This document shows, piece by piece, positions 48,366 to 57,736 of a stretch of DNA of 64,000 bases. The first letter of the stretch is position 1. Each line of letters opens with the position of its first letter. The translations under genes and the position numbers were made by a program. This DNA comes from Eublepharis macularius (lineage: Eukaryota > Chordata > Lepidosauria > Squamata > Eublepharidae). The notes under the pieces are model-generated. The model was not told the origin of the DNA and did not search any database. It saw nothing but the letters and a program-made list of their open reading frames with translations. The DNA lies in assembly GCF_028583425.1 (NCBI RefSeq), contig NC_072792.1:159160676-159224675 (forward strand). Direction: 5' to 3'.

Positions 48366-49482
48366 AGACGGTTTAATGCATTCGGTTTCTGATTATACCA
48401 TTTCTTCTTTTTATTGACTAAAGTGCTCTTCCGGGAGGGACTGAAGCAAAAAGGATAAGCCAACAAATAGATTATTGCAATACTTCTGCGAGCCCCAAAG
48501 AATAAGGGATTATATCGTTTTTTTCTTTCATTTGAAGGAGATTTGTTATTTTTAGAAGAATCATCAGAAAGTCATATACTGGACAGTAGGAAGCAAATCC
48601 ATTATCTGCACCCCAGAGAAGCCTACTCATTACTCCATCTATCTTGGTAAGTAAATGGGTTTTATTCAGATGTGGAGCTTTCTGGCTTTCCAATTTGTTC
48701 CATAAATGGTTTTATTTTACATTTTTTCTTCTAAGATGCTGGTTTGTCATAAATCTAAATTAAAAGACAACACTAACTTCAGTTAAAATTATTTAATGAT
48801 GAACAAGACTTACAGAATTATAATAATTCTTCTGGAAAATATGGAGCAAACGAAACACGGAAAGGAGAAAGCAACACTTAACAGGAAGACTTTGCGGCGG
48901 GAGGGGGGGGGGAGTAAAGGCCATATTTTGACTGTTTTCCCAGTTAATGTGACTGTACAATTGCTGTAGCTTTCAGAACTAAAATAGAGGTTGGGTTCCT
49001 TTGCTGAGATCACACTTAAGTGAGAAAAATGATCTGCTGGTTTGAAGTCATAAGTAGCAATAATGATATCTTCAAATTTAACTTTAAAACAGGTTGGCTT
49101 TGGGACATATTGATACCAATCTAGATCCCCATGATTTGTGGCTATGGCGTGTGTTACATGGCAAATTTATGGAACTATCCCACGGGCTCAATAGAAACCA
49201 GCAAGCAGTATTGTGAGCTAAGAAAACAATGTCAAGTAGGTCCGAGAGTCCATCCTTATGCCATCACGGACTTCTTGGAAATGGGAACATGTCACTGTGT
49301 ATAATTGGATGTACTTCTAAAGGCAAGCTTAATATGGTTCAGCTCAGCTGACTGAGTATCTGGTTGGGATATTTAAAACCAACAAGATAAAAGCCTGGTT
49401 CCATTAAAGGCAGTGGGATGGGGTTCACAACTAAGCCCTGTAGGATTTCAAGCTAAGATCTTCATCCCTATATGAGCAAGAT

Positions 49483-49565
49483 TCTGGTCTAGTAGCACCT
49501 TAAAGACCAAACAGATTTTCAGGCCTTTTGAGAGTCAGAGATCCCTTTTGTCAGATACTCTGTAT
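49483..49565 (-). repeat. Unclassified interspersed repeat, copy 2
   Basis: The minus strand shows 'ctgacaaaagggatctctga', 'gactctcaaaaggcctgaaa' and 'ctttaaggtgctactagacc', in the order of copy 1. Confidence 0.55.
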
Positions 49566-50309
49566 GATCATTATAGTTTCCCAAAAAATCTGGATGATCT
49601 ATGCCAAGCATCAAATACGTAATTAAATAAAACTGCCTTAAGAGTGGATAAAGACCTTATTTCATTTAGGGTATTTGAGCAGGTCCAATAAAATGAGAGA
49701 CAGAGGAGTTTAAAATGGAAACTTTTTACTACCTTAATTCATTGGTGGTAAATTTAAAAAAAAAAAAAAAACAGCACAAGACCTTCAAGTTTCATGTAGT
49801 TCTGCAGGCCAAAAAGGAGGGTCGTGTCCTAGTAAACAGCTTATACATAAGATCAAAAATGTAAGCTACATTAGCTGTGGCACACATTTGAAAAAACCAC
49901 CATGCAAAATTCAAAGCAGGCTTTAAAGGCTATCAACTGGTCCCAAAGCCCTGCTCCAAAGGAACATCATTCGTATATAAAAGGGATTTTCCACGTGAAG
50001 CTGATGCTTCCTGGGCATTTTTCAGCACCAAAGCTCCCACAGCTGCTGAACCAAGCTGATGCTGAGTTCCTATAGTTGCTTATCTTGTTGGCTGCAGCCG
50101 TCAAAAATGTTCAGAAAGCCCTGGCTGTATCAGGTTCCCTTAGATATGTGTAAACAGCTTCTGTGGGCTGCAGTCTTCCTAACTTCACTCAAGTTATACA
50201 TGGAACTATTCTATATACTACTACATATAGCTAATGTTATATATTATCTGTTGAAAATTATACTTGCAATCCTTTAACAAGGATATTAATTACTGTGGTC
50301 CAGTGGTTT

Positions 50310-50450
50310 CTCACTTAATAGGTTGCAGGATAAATCCCAGGCATCTCCAGCTAAAGGGTCCCAGACAGTGGGTGCTAGGAAAACCCCTTTTCTGCCTAGA
50401 TGGGAGTAATGGCCTGACCTGATTTAGGGCAGCTTCATATGTTAATGAGA
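50310..50450 (+). repeat. tRNA-derived SINE, copy 4 (head eroded)
   Basis: 'cccaggcatctccagctaaa' and the tail 'agggcagcttcatatgttaa' match the family. The A-box part is lost. Confidence 0.6.
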
Positions 50451-50639
50451 CACATTTCACGTGCCTAATGAACCAAGGTCTCATCTACAAAAACTCATAC
50501 CATGGTAAACGCATTAGTTCTTTACATTAATTTTTTAACCTCAGTTGAGAATTGCAAAGAAAAGGTGAGTGGGAAGACACTTCTTATTACGGAACACTTT
50601 GCAAAACACTACAGAGGCTATACAGCTGTATGGTTTCAT

Positions 50640-50765
50640 ATGCGGAGCTGTACTGGTCTGCAGTAGAAGAGCAAGATTCAAATCCAGTAGCATCTTAAAG
50701 ATCAACAAGATTTTCTAGGGTATACGCTTTCAAAAGTCAAGCTTCCTTCATCAGATACAAGTAGG
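50640..50765 (-). repeat. Unclassified interspersed repeat, copy 3
   Basis: The minus strand reads 'tgtatctgatgaaggaagct', 'tttgaaagcgtataccctag' and 'atcttaaagatcaac' complement blocks. It ends in 'ctgcagaccagtacagctcc', the counterpart of the 'gtctgcagtagaa' segment in copy 1. Confidence 0.6.
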
Positions 50766-51584
50766 AATGGAGATCCCTCTAGCCCTTATACTGGAGATCC
50801 CAGTATAAGAGGGGAGAAATGTTGCAAAGAAGGGGAGTCAGGATGTGAAGATATACTGTAAAATATAATCAACTTGATTAGAGCAGGGGAGGAAATGCAA
50901 CAATTATGTGGCTGCACAGATCTTTAAAAGCAGCTTCTAAGTTAGTTTGGCATATCTAAACCTCTTGGTCCATCGGATGATGAACACTGCTTTTAACATG
51001 TCAGGATATACTGTTTTAATATTTTATAATTTCTTGAAAGAAAAAAAGCAAAGTACAATGAACTAAGAGTCTGGCATTTTCTGTTTCAGCTATCATACAT
51101 CACATAATGACAAATAACTTGTTCCTGAGCAAGTGCCAGAAAGGACAAGCCACCCAAAGGACCCATCTGTAAGTTTGCCAAAGTTGTCTACTGAGAGAGG
51201 AGAAAGTAATTTTGAAATAAAGTGACATTTATCTCGGGTAGGTAACCATTTAATTAGCCCATAAAAATGTGATGAACTGTAAAGGATCACTTAGGTGTAG
51301 CTACCTTACAAGTTACATCCACTTTCTAGTTAGGTCCGGTTTGCAACCCAAAACGTATTGCTGCAGGCTTATAAATAACCAGTTGTCTAGTCATCTATAC
51401 ATCATCAGGCGGAGAAACTTTTTAAAACCATGGTAAAAAAACTTAAGTTGGTATTTTAGAAAATTCTGTTAATTTGCTAATAAATAATATGAGTATGAAT
51501 GGACAAGTGGACCAGTAAACACTCCTATGCGCTAGTAACTTTTGTGGGCTTACTGGCAAGGTTTCATTTGAGTATCATTGGGAA

Positions 51585-51644
51585 AAACAGGGTTTCTCAC
51601 CTGTAACTGTTGATCGTCGAGTCTCTTCTGTGCAGACACACATT
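51585..51644. repeat. DIRS outer end (element 3' side), paired with the ICR
   Basis: From 'aaacagggtttctcacctgt' onwards, these 60 bases are exactly complementary to 51859-51918. The sequence up to about 51626 has no counterpart at the other outer end, so the two termini differ in length, as in DIRS1. Confidence 0.9.
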
Positions 51645-51796
51645 GGGACTGCGCAGGCGCAGGCCAGCCGCGGAGGAGATTCTTTTAGCTTCTAGAAATG
51701 TGACGGGGACGTTCGGGCCCCACCGCGCATGCGCGTCGGTGTTCCCGCCAATTTTGAAGTACAAGTACCCGAACGTCCCCGGCATTCCCTCAGTTC
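51627..51796. repeat. DIRS inverted terminal repeat, right arm of element
   Basis: About 170 bp inverted-repeat match to 57161-57330, with two substitutions near the outer edge and one single-base length difference in a C run. It contains 'ccgcgcatgcgcgtcggtgt' and is GC-rich with CpG sites. Confidence 0.93.
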
Positions 51797-51858
51797 ACCT
51801 GAGCCGCCGGAGAAACAATGGAGTAAACCAAGCACTCACAGCGGGGCAGGCGGGAGGG

Positions 51859-51954
51859 AATGTGTGTCTGCACAGAAGAGACTCGACGATCAACAGTTAC
51901 AGGTGAGAAACCCTGTTTATCGTCGTCGTCCTTCTGTGCAGCCCCACATTGGGA
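51859..51954. repeat. DIRS internal complementary region (ICR)
   Basis: Bases 51859-51918 are a 60/60 reverse complement of the element's 3' outer end (51585-51644). Bases 51919-51954 are a 36/36 reverse complement of its 5' outer end (57308-57343). The two parts touch with no gap, so the ICR is the complement of the joined termini. In DIRS1 this region is thought to template joining of the cDNA ends into a circle. It sits between the recombinase stop and the terminal repeat, where expected. Confidence 0.92.
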
Positions 51955-51994
51955 GAATAGCTAGCATCTCACCAATGGGGGCGGGTGTGAGTGT

Positions 51995-53431
51995 CTATGT
52001 GAACAAAGAATGCAGAACAGCCGTGCCAACAGCGGATTCACGGCGTGCATTCACGTCTACAGAATAATGTTTAATGAAAGTGTCAGCGGTAGACCACGTT
52101 GCAGCTTGGCAGACGTCCTGGAGTGGCACTCCTCGCAGGAAGGCAGCAGAGGCAGCTTGTGCTCGAGTAGAATGAGCAGTAATCAACAACGGGCACCGGA
52201 CTCCAGCTTGCTGATAACAAAGTTTAATTGCAGACACAATCCAGCGAGAGATGGACTGGGCAGAAGCTGGCGAGCCCTTGCGAGGGCCAGAGTAACACAA
52301 GAACAGGGCAGGAGACTTCCTGAAACACTTGGTGCGATGTAAATAAAACAATAAAGCACGTTTCACATCCAATGTGTGTAGAGTACGTTCCTCTGGGGAA
52401 GAGGGTGTAGGAAAAAAGGAAGGAAGGACCACCTTTTGACGCAGGTGAAATTTGGAAACCACCTTGGGCAGGAACTGCATACTAGTGTGGAGCATGACCG
52501 TACTGGGGAAGAACTGCAGGAAGGGGGGGTCACACCTTAGAGCAGACAACTCCCCAACCCGCCTGGAGGAAGTGACTGCAACCAAAAAGGCCACCTTCTG
52601 CGTGAGCAGAGGCAAGGGACAGGTAGACAGGGGCTCAAAAGGGGAGAGCATCAGACGGGAGAGCACCAGGGTCAGGCTCCACTGAGGAATAGGATGGGCC
52701 CTAGGAGGAAAGGACTTTAGTAGGCCCTTCAGGAACTGTTTGGACAGCCAATGCGCAAACACAGTCCTCCCATCAATCTGCTCATGGAAGGCAGAGATAG
52801 CAGCCATGTGCACCTTAACACTGGAGAACGCCAGGCCTTGGGAGCACAGGTCCAGGAGGTAGTCCAGAATGACAGGCAGCGGGCAAGTGAAAGGGGAAAC
52901 CCCTTTGGGGGCTAACCACCTAGAGAAACGTGACCACTTCCTCTGGTAGGACAACCTGGTAGACGGTTTTCGGGCATTCAGAATCACATTAAGCACCCTA
53001 GTAGAGAGGCCTAGTCTGGGGCACAGAGGAGCCAGGCAGTCAGATTTAGCACTGCCACATCGTGATGCCACACTCCGTCCCTGAGTAGCAGGTCTGGGGC
53101 GTGTGGCAGCGGGAGACACCGCCCCTGTGACAGGGAAAGTAAAAGGGGGAACCAATCCTGGCGAGGCCACCGAGGGGCAATCAGGATACAATGGGTTCGG
53201 AAGGCCCTGATCCTGGAGAGGACCTTGTGAAGGAGCGGGAAGGGCGGGAAGGCATAAAAGAGCCCGGGAGACCAGGGTATCTGGAAGGCATCCCCCAGTG
53301 AACGATGGCCAATCCCGGCCCGGGAGCAAAACAGCGGGGCTTGTCTGTTGTGGGCTGTGGCAAAGAGGTCGACCAAAGGCGTGCCCCATGTGCGGAAAAC
53401 CTTGCGGAGATAAACCGTGTTGAGGGACCAC
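51995..53431 (-). CDS. DIRS tyrosine recombinase (integrase role)
   Basis: The frame is 478 codons, intact. The first ~145 residues overlap ORF2 in another frame and are Pro/Ser-rich. A core-binding segment begins near residue 150 (ARKPSTRLSYQRKWSRFSRW). The catalytic domain shows the tyrosine-recombinase set: Arg291 in TSSRRVGELSAL, His420 and Arg423 in ITAHSTRAQA, Trp446 in QAATWSTADTF and the nucleophile Tyr456 in FIKHYSVD. In DIRS elements this enzyme inserts circular DNA by site-specific-type recombination, replacing the DDE integrase of LTR elements, which explains the lack of target duplication. The true start is uncertain; the listed methionine is the first in the frame. Confidence 0.93.
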   Translation of the reverse strand: MVPQHGLSPQGFPHMGHAFGRPLCHSPQQTSPAVLLPGRDWPSFTGGCLPDTLVSRALLCLPALPAPSQGPLQDQGLPNPLYPDCPSVASPGLVPPFTFPVTGAVSPAATRPRPATQGRSVASRCGSAKSDCLAPLCPRLGLSTRVLNVILNARKPSTRLSYQRKWSRFSRWLAPKGVSPFTCPLPVILDYLLDLCSQGLAFSSVKVHMAAISAFHEQIDGRTVFAHWLSKQFLKGLLKSFPPRAHPIPQWSLTLVLSRLMLSPFEPLSTCPLPLLTQKVAFLVAVTSSRRVGELSALRCDPPFLQFFPSTVMLHTSMQFLPKVVSKFHLRQKVVLPSFFPTPSSPEERTLHTLDVKRALLFYLHRTKCFRKSPALFLCYSGPRKGSPASAQSISRWIVSAIKLCYQQAGVRCPLLITAHSTRAQAASAAFLRGVPLQDVCQAATWSTADTFIKHYSVDVNARRESAVGTAVLHSLFT

Positions 53432-54906
53432 TCGTGCTGGGGCAAAAACACCCTGCTCAGCGTGTCTGCTGCTGTGTTGTTCTCCCCCGCAATATGAACG
53501 GCCTTGGGCAGGACGTTGTTGGTAATGGCCCAGTTCCAGAGCGTAGTCGCTTCCCTGCAGAGCTTGAGCGAGACCGTTCCTCCCTGCTTGTTGAGATAGT
53601 AACAGGCCGTGGTATTGTCCGACAGGACCTGCACCCTCTTGTTCCGAATGACATCTGCAAAAGAAGCAAGGGAGTAACGGATCGCTCTAAGCTCTAAGAG
53701 GTTAATGTGCATGTTTACCTCAAGGGAGGACCAAACACCCTGAGCAGACAGGCGCCCACAACGCCCTCCCCAGCCTAGATTGGAAGCGTCCGTAAAGACG
53801 GTGACCTCCGGCAGGAAGGGACCAAAAGGACAACCCTTGGACAAATTCTCAGGGACAGTCCACCACACCAAGGACCGCTGTATCACCCTCGGGATGGAAA
53901 ACCCACGGTGTTGACTCATAGCGAGAGGGTTGAAAACCCGAACAAACCAGTTTTGCAGAGGCCGCATGTGCAGGCGTGCAAAACACACCACCCCTGTGGA
54001 GGAGGCCATGAGGCCCAACAAGGTTTGAATCAGGAGGGCAGTTTGGAACCGGTTATGCACGAAGTGGCGGGCCAGGCAGGACAGCCTGCTCAAGCGGTCC
54101 GGGGGTAGATAAGCCCGGCCCAGCAGAGAGTCAAAGTGGACCCCGATGAACCTAATGCTCGTACCTGGGGACAACACAGACTTCCCCAAATTGACCACTA
54201 GCCCCAGGCCGTCTAGCACGGACAAGGTGAGGGCGATAGAGGCCCGGAGGGAATCAGAGGAGGGACCCACCAGGAGCCAATCATCCAAATATGGATAGAC
54301 AAAACAGCCACTAGACCGTAAATGTGCCACCACGGTGGCCATACATTTAGTGAACACCCTGGGCGCCGAGGCCAGGCCAAAGGGCAAGGCTGTGTACTCA
54401 TAGACAGCGCCTCCACAGGTAAAACGGAGATATTTTCTGTGGCCCTCAAAGATGGAAATGTGGAAGTAGGCGTCTTTGAGATCCAAAATGGCCATCCAGA
54501 CGCCTGACTCCAAGAGTTCCAATACTCGTGACAGAGTAAGCATCCTAAACTTTTCCACCCTCAAGTAAGTATTAAGGGCCCGAAGGTCCAAAATGGGACG
54601 AGACCCCCCATCTTTCTTATCCACAAGAAAGTATCTTGAATAAAATCCCCAAGGGGAAGCAGAGACATCGACCACCCGGACAGCACCTTTGTTAACCAAC
54701 TCCAAAACATTATTTTGTAACACAACATTACAACAAGAAGCACAACGAGGGGGGTGCGAAAGAGGGGGTGCAGTGGTAAACGATAACTTATAACCACGGG
54801 CCACAATAGAGAGGACCCAGTTATCAGTAGTAATGAGCCGCCAATGGGGCAAGAAAGGCCGTAGCCTGTCCAAGAACAAGATATTAACAGTGTCCTTGCA
54901 GGCCAA
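53011..54906 (-). CDS. DIRS ORF2: reverse transcriptase, RNase H, methyltransferase-like domain
   Basis: The frame is 631 codons, intact. RT: LDLKDAYFHI with Asp142, ALPFGLASAPRVF at 173-185 and the YLDD box at 206-209 with both aspartates. RNase H: VFTDASNLGWGG (Asp373), INLLELRAI (Glu405), VQVLSDNTTA (Asp430) and NNTAADTLSR (Asp481), the full set. After it (about 505-590) comes WGTPLVDLFATAHN, then LFYAFPPFPLL and ILIAPRWPRQDWF. This matches the region annotated in DIRS elements as a Dam-like methyltransferase; its activity is inferred, not shown. The frame starts 21 bases after the Gag stop and its 3' end overlaps the recombinase frame by 421 bp. There is no protease domain. Confidence 0.93.
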   Translation of the reverse strand: MACKDTVNILFLDRLRPFLPHWRLITTDNWVLSIVARGYKLSFTTAPPLSHPPRCASCCNVVLQNNVLELVNKGAVRVVDVSASPWGFYSRYFLVDKKDGGSRPILDLRALNTYLRVEKFRMLTLSRVLELLESGVWMAILDLKDAYFHISIFEGHRKYLRFTCGGAVYEYTALPFGLASAPRVFTKCMATVVAHLRSSGCFVYPYLDDWLLVGPSSDSLRASIALTLSVLDGLGLVVNLGKSVLSPGTSIRFIGVHFDSLLGRAYLPPDRLSRLSCLARHFVHNRFQTALLIQTLLGLMASSTGVVCFARLHMRPLQNWFVRVFNPLAMSQHRGFSIPRVIQRSLVWWTVPENLSKGCPFGPFLPEVTVFTDASNLGWGGRCGRLSAQGVWSSLEVNMHINLLELRAIRYSLASFADVIRNKRVQVLSDNTTACYYLNKQGGTVSLKLCREATTLWNWAITNNVLPKAVHIAGENNTAADTLSRVFLPQHEWSLNTVYLRKVFRTWGTPLVDLFATAHNRQAPLFCSRAGIGHRSLGDAFQIPWSPGLFYAFPPFPLLHKVLSRIRAFRTHCILIAPRWPRQDWFPLLLSLSQGRCLPLPHAPDLLLRDGVWHHDVAVLNLTAWLLCAPD

Positions 54907-54927
54907 CTGGGAAGCGTCCTGGTCTAG

Positions 54928-57057
54928 TCAGAAGACCGTGGGCTTTTGCGCCGAAGTCGAGGGCTTGGGCGAGGGAGGCTGCTGTCGTCCCTTGGACCGG
55001 CCGGAGCGTCTCGAAGAGTGGCGCTGCTGGCCAGAGTAGGAACGGTGGCCATAGGATTGACCGGAGGAGAACCTTCCTTGGCGCTGTTGGAACTGCTGGT
55101 AGGGTGACTGATAGGACCGGAACCTGCCGTACCGATATCTCGGACCCGTCTGCGGAACCGAAGGCGCAACCCCGAGGGACTTGGCCGTCTGCTGGTTCTT
55201 TTTCATGAGGGAAAGGGACTCATCCGTTTTCTCTGAGAAGAGCTGGGGACCCTCAAACGGGAAATCCTCGACCTTGGCCTTCTTCTCGGGGGGCAGGGCC
55301 GTAGATCGAAGCCAGGCGTGCCGACGCAAGAGCACGGAGGATGCCATCGCACGTGCAGCAGAGTCGGCGGCGTCCTTGCCAGCTGTCATCTGTTGCTTTG
55401 ACAACCGGAAAGCCTCAGCCTGGAGAGCCTTGACCAAGGCACGGCGATCGTCGGGAAGGTCAGAGAGGTAGGAGGATAGTCGCTTCCACAAGAAGAGATT
55501 GTAGGAGCCCATTATCACTTGGAAATTGGCGATACGGAACCCCAGGGAAGCCGAAGAATACACCTTCCGACCAATGCCATCTAGCTTTCTGCCCTCCCGA
55601 TCCGACGGAGCCGAAGAGGAACCGCGTCGGAACCGAGCTTGACCCTCCTCGGCCACGATGGAAGAGGGTTTCGGATGGGTGAAGAGGTAAGGGCAATCCT
55701 CCTGCTTGAGCCGATAATATTTCTCGACCTTCTTGGCCGTAGGCGGAACGGAAGCAGGGGTCTGCCAGAGCGCGAGGGCATTGTCGACGAGATCCTCGAC
55801 AGGGGGGAACGCCACCGAGGCAGGAGAGCCAGAGTACAGCGGCTCCAGCAGCTTGCTCTTGGGCTTTGAGGTGGAAGAGGCGACATCCAGCTCCAGTGCC
55901 GCGGCCATCCGGACCAGCTGCTCCGCGAACACTCTGTAGTCGTCATTAGGAGACGACGAACGGAGCTCCCCCACAGCATCATCAGGGGAAGGGTCGGAAG
56001 CCGCGTCCGAGGAGTACTCTGATGGAGACGCCAGGCCCTCTTCATCCTCGGAGTCGGAGAAAACCGCCGGGGTTTGCGTCGGAACCGAAGGGCGCTCCGT
56101 CGGAACCGAGGTACAAGGCTCGGGAGCCGAAAGATGGCGATGCGGCCGAGCAGCAGGCGGAGCAAGTGGCAGAGTCGACGGCGCCGGAACCGAGGTCAAG
56201 GGCGCCGATGGGCCAGGCAGGAAGGGGGCGGACTGCTGGATCCAAGCCACGAAATCTTGCCAGGAGGCCACTTTCCCAAAGCCCGGGACAGGCTGCCAAG
56301 GAGGTAGAGCAGCAGGCACTGGAACGGATCGGTGAAACGGCGCCGGAACCGACAAGACTGGCTGCGCCGGAACGGAGACCTCCGACGGGACCGGAGCAGA
56401 TGGCAGGGAGCGTTCAAACTCCTGGAACGGTTCCGAAAAACAAGGGAACGATTCATAGTCGTCCGGAACCACCGGAGGAGGCGTACGAGGAGGCGAAGGG
56501 GTGTGCAGGAGACTCCTGACGTCCTCAGCAGGAGGGGCCGATCTGGGAGGCGAACCAGCCAACGATGTCGGGGCCGGCGATAAAGCACGGCTCTTGGCTT
56601 TCGACTTGGCCTTTGCCTTTTTTGGCGGGGGCTCCGAAGAAGCCGCAGTGGCCAAAGGCTTCGAAGAAGGCTTCGACGAAGCGCGTTTCTTCGCCTTCCG
56701 ACTGGACGGAACACTCACGGAACCGGAGGCAGTCGAGCCCTCCGGAACGGGCGGCCCCGTCGGATCCGAGGGGAGCGGTTCCGGCGACTTACGCGGAGCC
56801 GGCGAGGGAGCGACAGAGCTGGGCTTGCTCCCGGACGATCCAGACGGTTTGGGCGGCAGAAGGTTGGCGTCCCAAAGGAAGGCTCGGAGCCTGGCCTTGC
56901 GGTCGTTCCGCGCCTTCGGGGTGAAGGCCATGCAGAACTTACAGCGCTCCACGACGTGCCCCTCGCCCAAACAGATAAGGCACAGGTCATGACCGTCTGA
57001 GTGGGTCATTTTAGTGCCACATTGCTGGCATTTTTTAAATAGAGAGGAATGGGACAT
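54928..57057 (-). CDS. DIRS ORF1, Gag-like protein
   Basis: An open frame runs from 57228, where a first methionine lies inside the terminal repeat. The better start is at 57057, with the strong context CCACCATGT, giving 709 residues. A cysteine/histidine cluster follows at once (KCQQCGTK, HDLCLICLGEGH, ERCKFC), the zinc-binding motif typical of DIRS Gag. Then comes a Ser/Pro/Ala-rich disordered region of about 350 residues with basic tracts (KAKAKSKAKSRALS). A more ordered stretch (near 'YYRLKQEDCPYLFTHPKPSS' and 'FQVIMGSYNLFLWKRLSSYL') follows, and the tail is Arg/Gln/Gly/Ser-rich (YQSPYQQFQQRQGRFSSGQ), probably RNA binding. There are no internal stops. Confidence 0.88.
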   Translation of the reverse strand: MSHSSLFKKCQQCGTKMTHSDGHDLCLICLGEGHVVERCKFCMAFTPKARNDRKARLRAFLWDANLLPPKPSGSSGSKPSSVAPSPAPRKSPEPLPSDPTGPPVPEGSTASGSVSVPSSRKAKKRASSKPSSKPLATAASSEPPPKKAKAKSKAKSRALSPAPTSLAGSPPRSAPPAEDVRSLLHTPSPPRTPPPVVPDDYESFPCFSEPFQEFERSLPSAPVPSEVSVPAQPVLSVPAPFHRSVPVPAALPPWQPVPGFGKVASWQDFVAWIQQSAPFLPGPSAPLTSVPAPSTLPLAPPAARPHRHLSAPEPCTSVPTERPSVPTQTPAVFSDSEDEEGLASPSEYSSDAASDPSPDDAVGELRSSSPNDDYRVFAEQLVRMAAALELDVASSTSKPKSKLLEPLYSGSPASVAFPPVEDLVDNALALWQTPASVPPTAKKVEKYYRLKQEDCPYLFTHPKPSSIVAEEGQARFRRGSSSAPSDREGRKLDGIGRKVYSSASLGFRIANFQVIMGSYNLFLWKRLSSYLSDLPDDRRALVKALQAEAFRLSKQQMTAGKDAADSAARAMASSVLLRRHAWLRSTALPPEKKAKVEDFPFEGPQLFSEKTDESLSLMKKNQQTAKSLGVAPSVPQTGPRYRYGRFRSYQSPYQQFQQRQGRFSSGQSYGHRSYSGQQRHSSRRSGRSKGRQQPPSPKPSTSAQKPTVF

Positions 57058-57160
57058 GGTGGAGGCGTGTCCCAGAAAATGAAGCGATAACTCACAAGCG
57101 ACGAACAGTCCGAAGACACGAGCGACAGCTAAAGAACCTTTTCGAACGGCGGCGAAAAAG

Positions 57161-57330
57161 GAACTGAGGGAATGCCGGGGACGTTCGGGTACTTGTACTT
57201 CAAAATTGGCGGGAACACCGACGCGCATGCGCGGTGGGCCCGAACGTCCCCGTCACATTTCTAGAAGCTAAAAGAATCTCCTCCGCGGCTGGCCTGCGCC
57301 TGCGCAGTCCCAATGTGGGGCTGCACAGAA
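57161..57330. repeat. DIRS inverted terminal repeat, left arm of element
   Basis: Partner of 51627-51796. The outer 36 bases (57308-57343) are the part copied in the internal complementary region. The GC-rich repeat precedes the Gag frame and probably holds the promoter; no TATA box is evident. Confidence 0.93.
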
Positions 57331-57736
57331 GGACGACGACGATCATAAATTATTACTTCCAAACTTGAGCACCCTATGAAAACAAGTTAGGGAAAATTTT
57401 CATGTTATGTGAGATTAAGGGCACAATCCTAAATCAGGTTTGTAAACTGTTTAGGACAGCAACTAAGTCCAATGCTGGCATTACTCGGAGATAAAATGGA
57501 ATACCAACTTACCAACACTGTGCCAGTGTATACCCAGCAGAAGGGCCAGTAGAGACTAGAAATATGCAACACCGGAGTGTGCGAGGGAAGAAACATGGTT
57601 TGGTGTTCTCAGCACATCTCACCCTGGCACTGGTGTAAAGTTGGTCCACTGAATAAACACTTTCACTAACTCAACAAGAGTCCCCCTGCCTGCCTCCACC
57701 ATGCTTATAAAGCCACACTGCAGCTTAGGATACTGA

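Larger units (their letters stand above)
51585..57343 (-). mobile_element. Full-length DIRS tyrosine-recombinase retrotransposon
   Basis: The 5,759-bp element, read on the minus strand, has this order: left inverted repeat, Gag-like ORF, RT/RNase H/methyltransferase-like ORF, overlapping tyrosine recombinase ORF, internal complementary region and right inverted repeat. This is the canonical DIRS1 layout. There are no long terminal direct repeats, no DDE integrase and no aspartic protease. No target-site duplication is expected or seen, since DIRS elements insert by recombination of a circular DNA. All three main frames are open, and the terminal repeats are almost identical, so the insertion is young. 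It lies in an intron of ZC3H12C in the sense orientation. Confidence 0.93.

Noticed and set aside
51995..53431. Phage or bacterial integrase contamination
   Set aside because: The recombinase is fused in architecture to RT/RNase H, has DIRS-type inverted ends and sits between exons of a vertebrate gene.
52010..56992. Many plus-strand open frames (60-165 codons) across the DIRS element
   Set aside because: They are antisense shadows of the GC-rich Gag, RT and recombinase frames and show no family motifs of their own.
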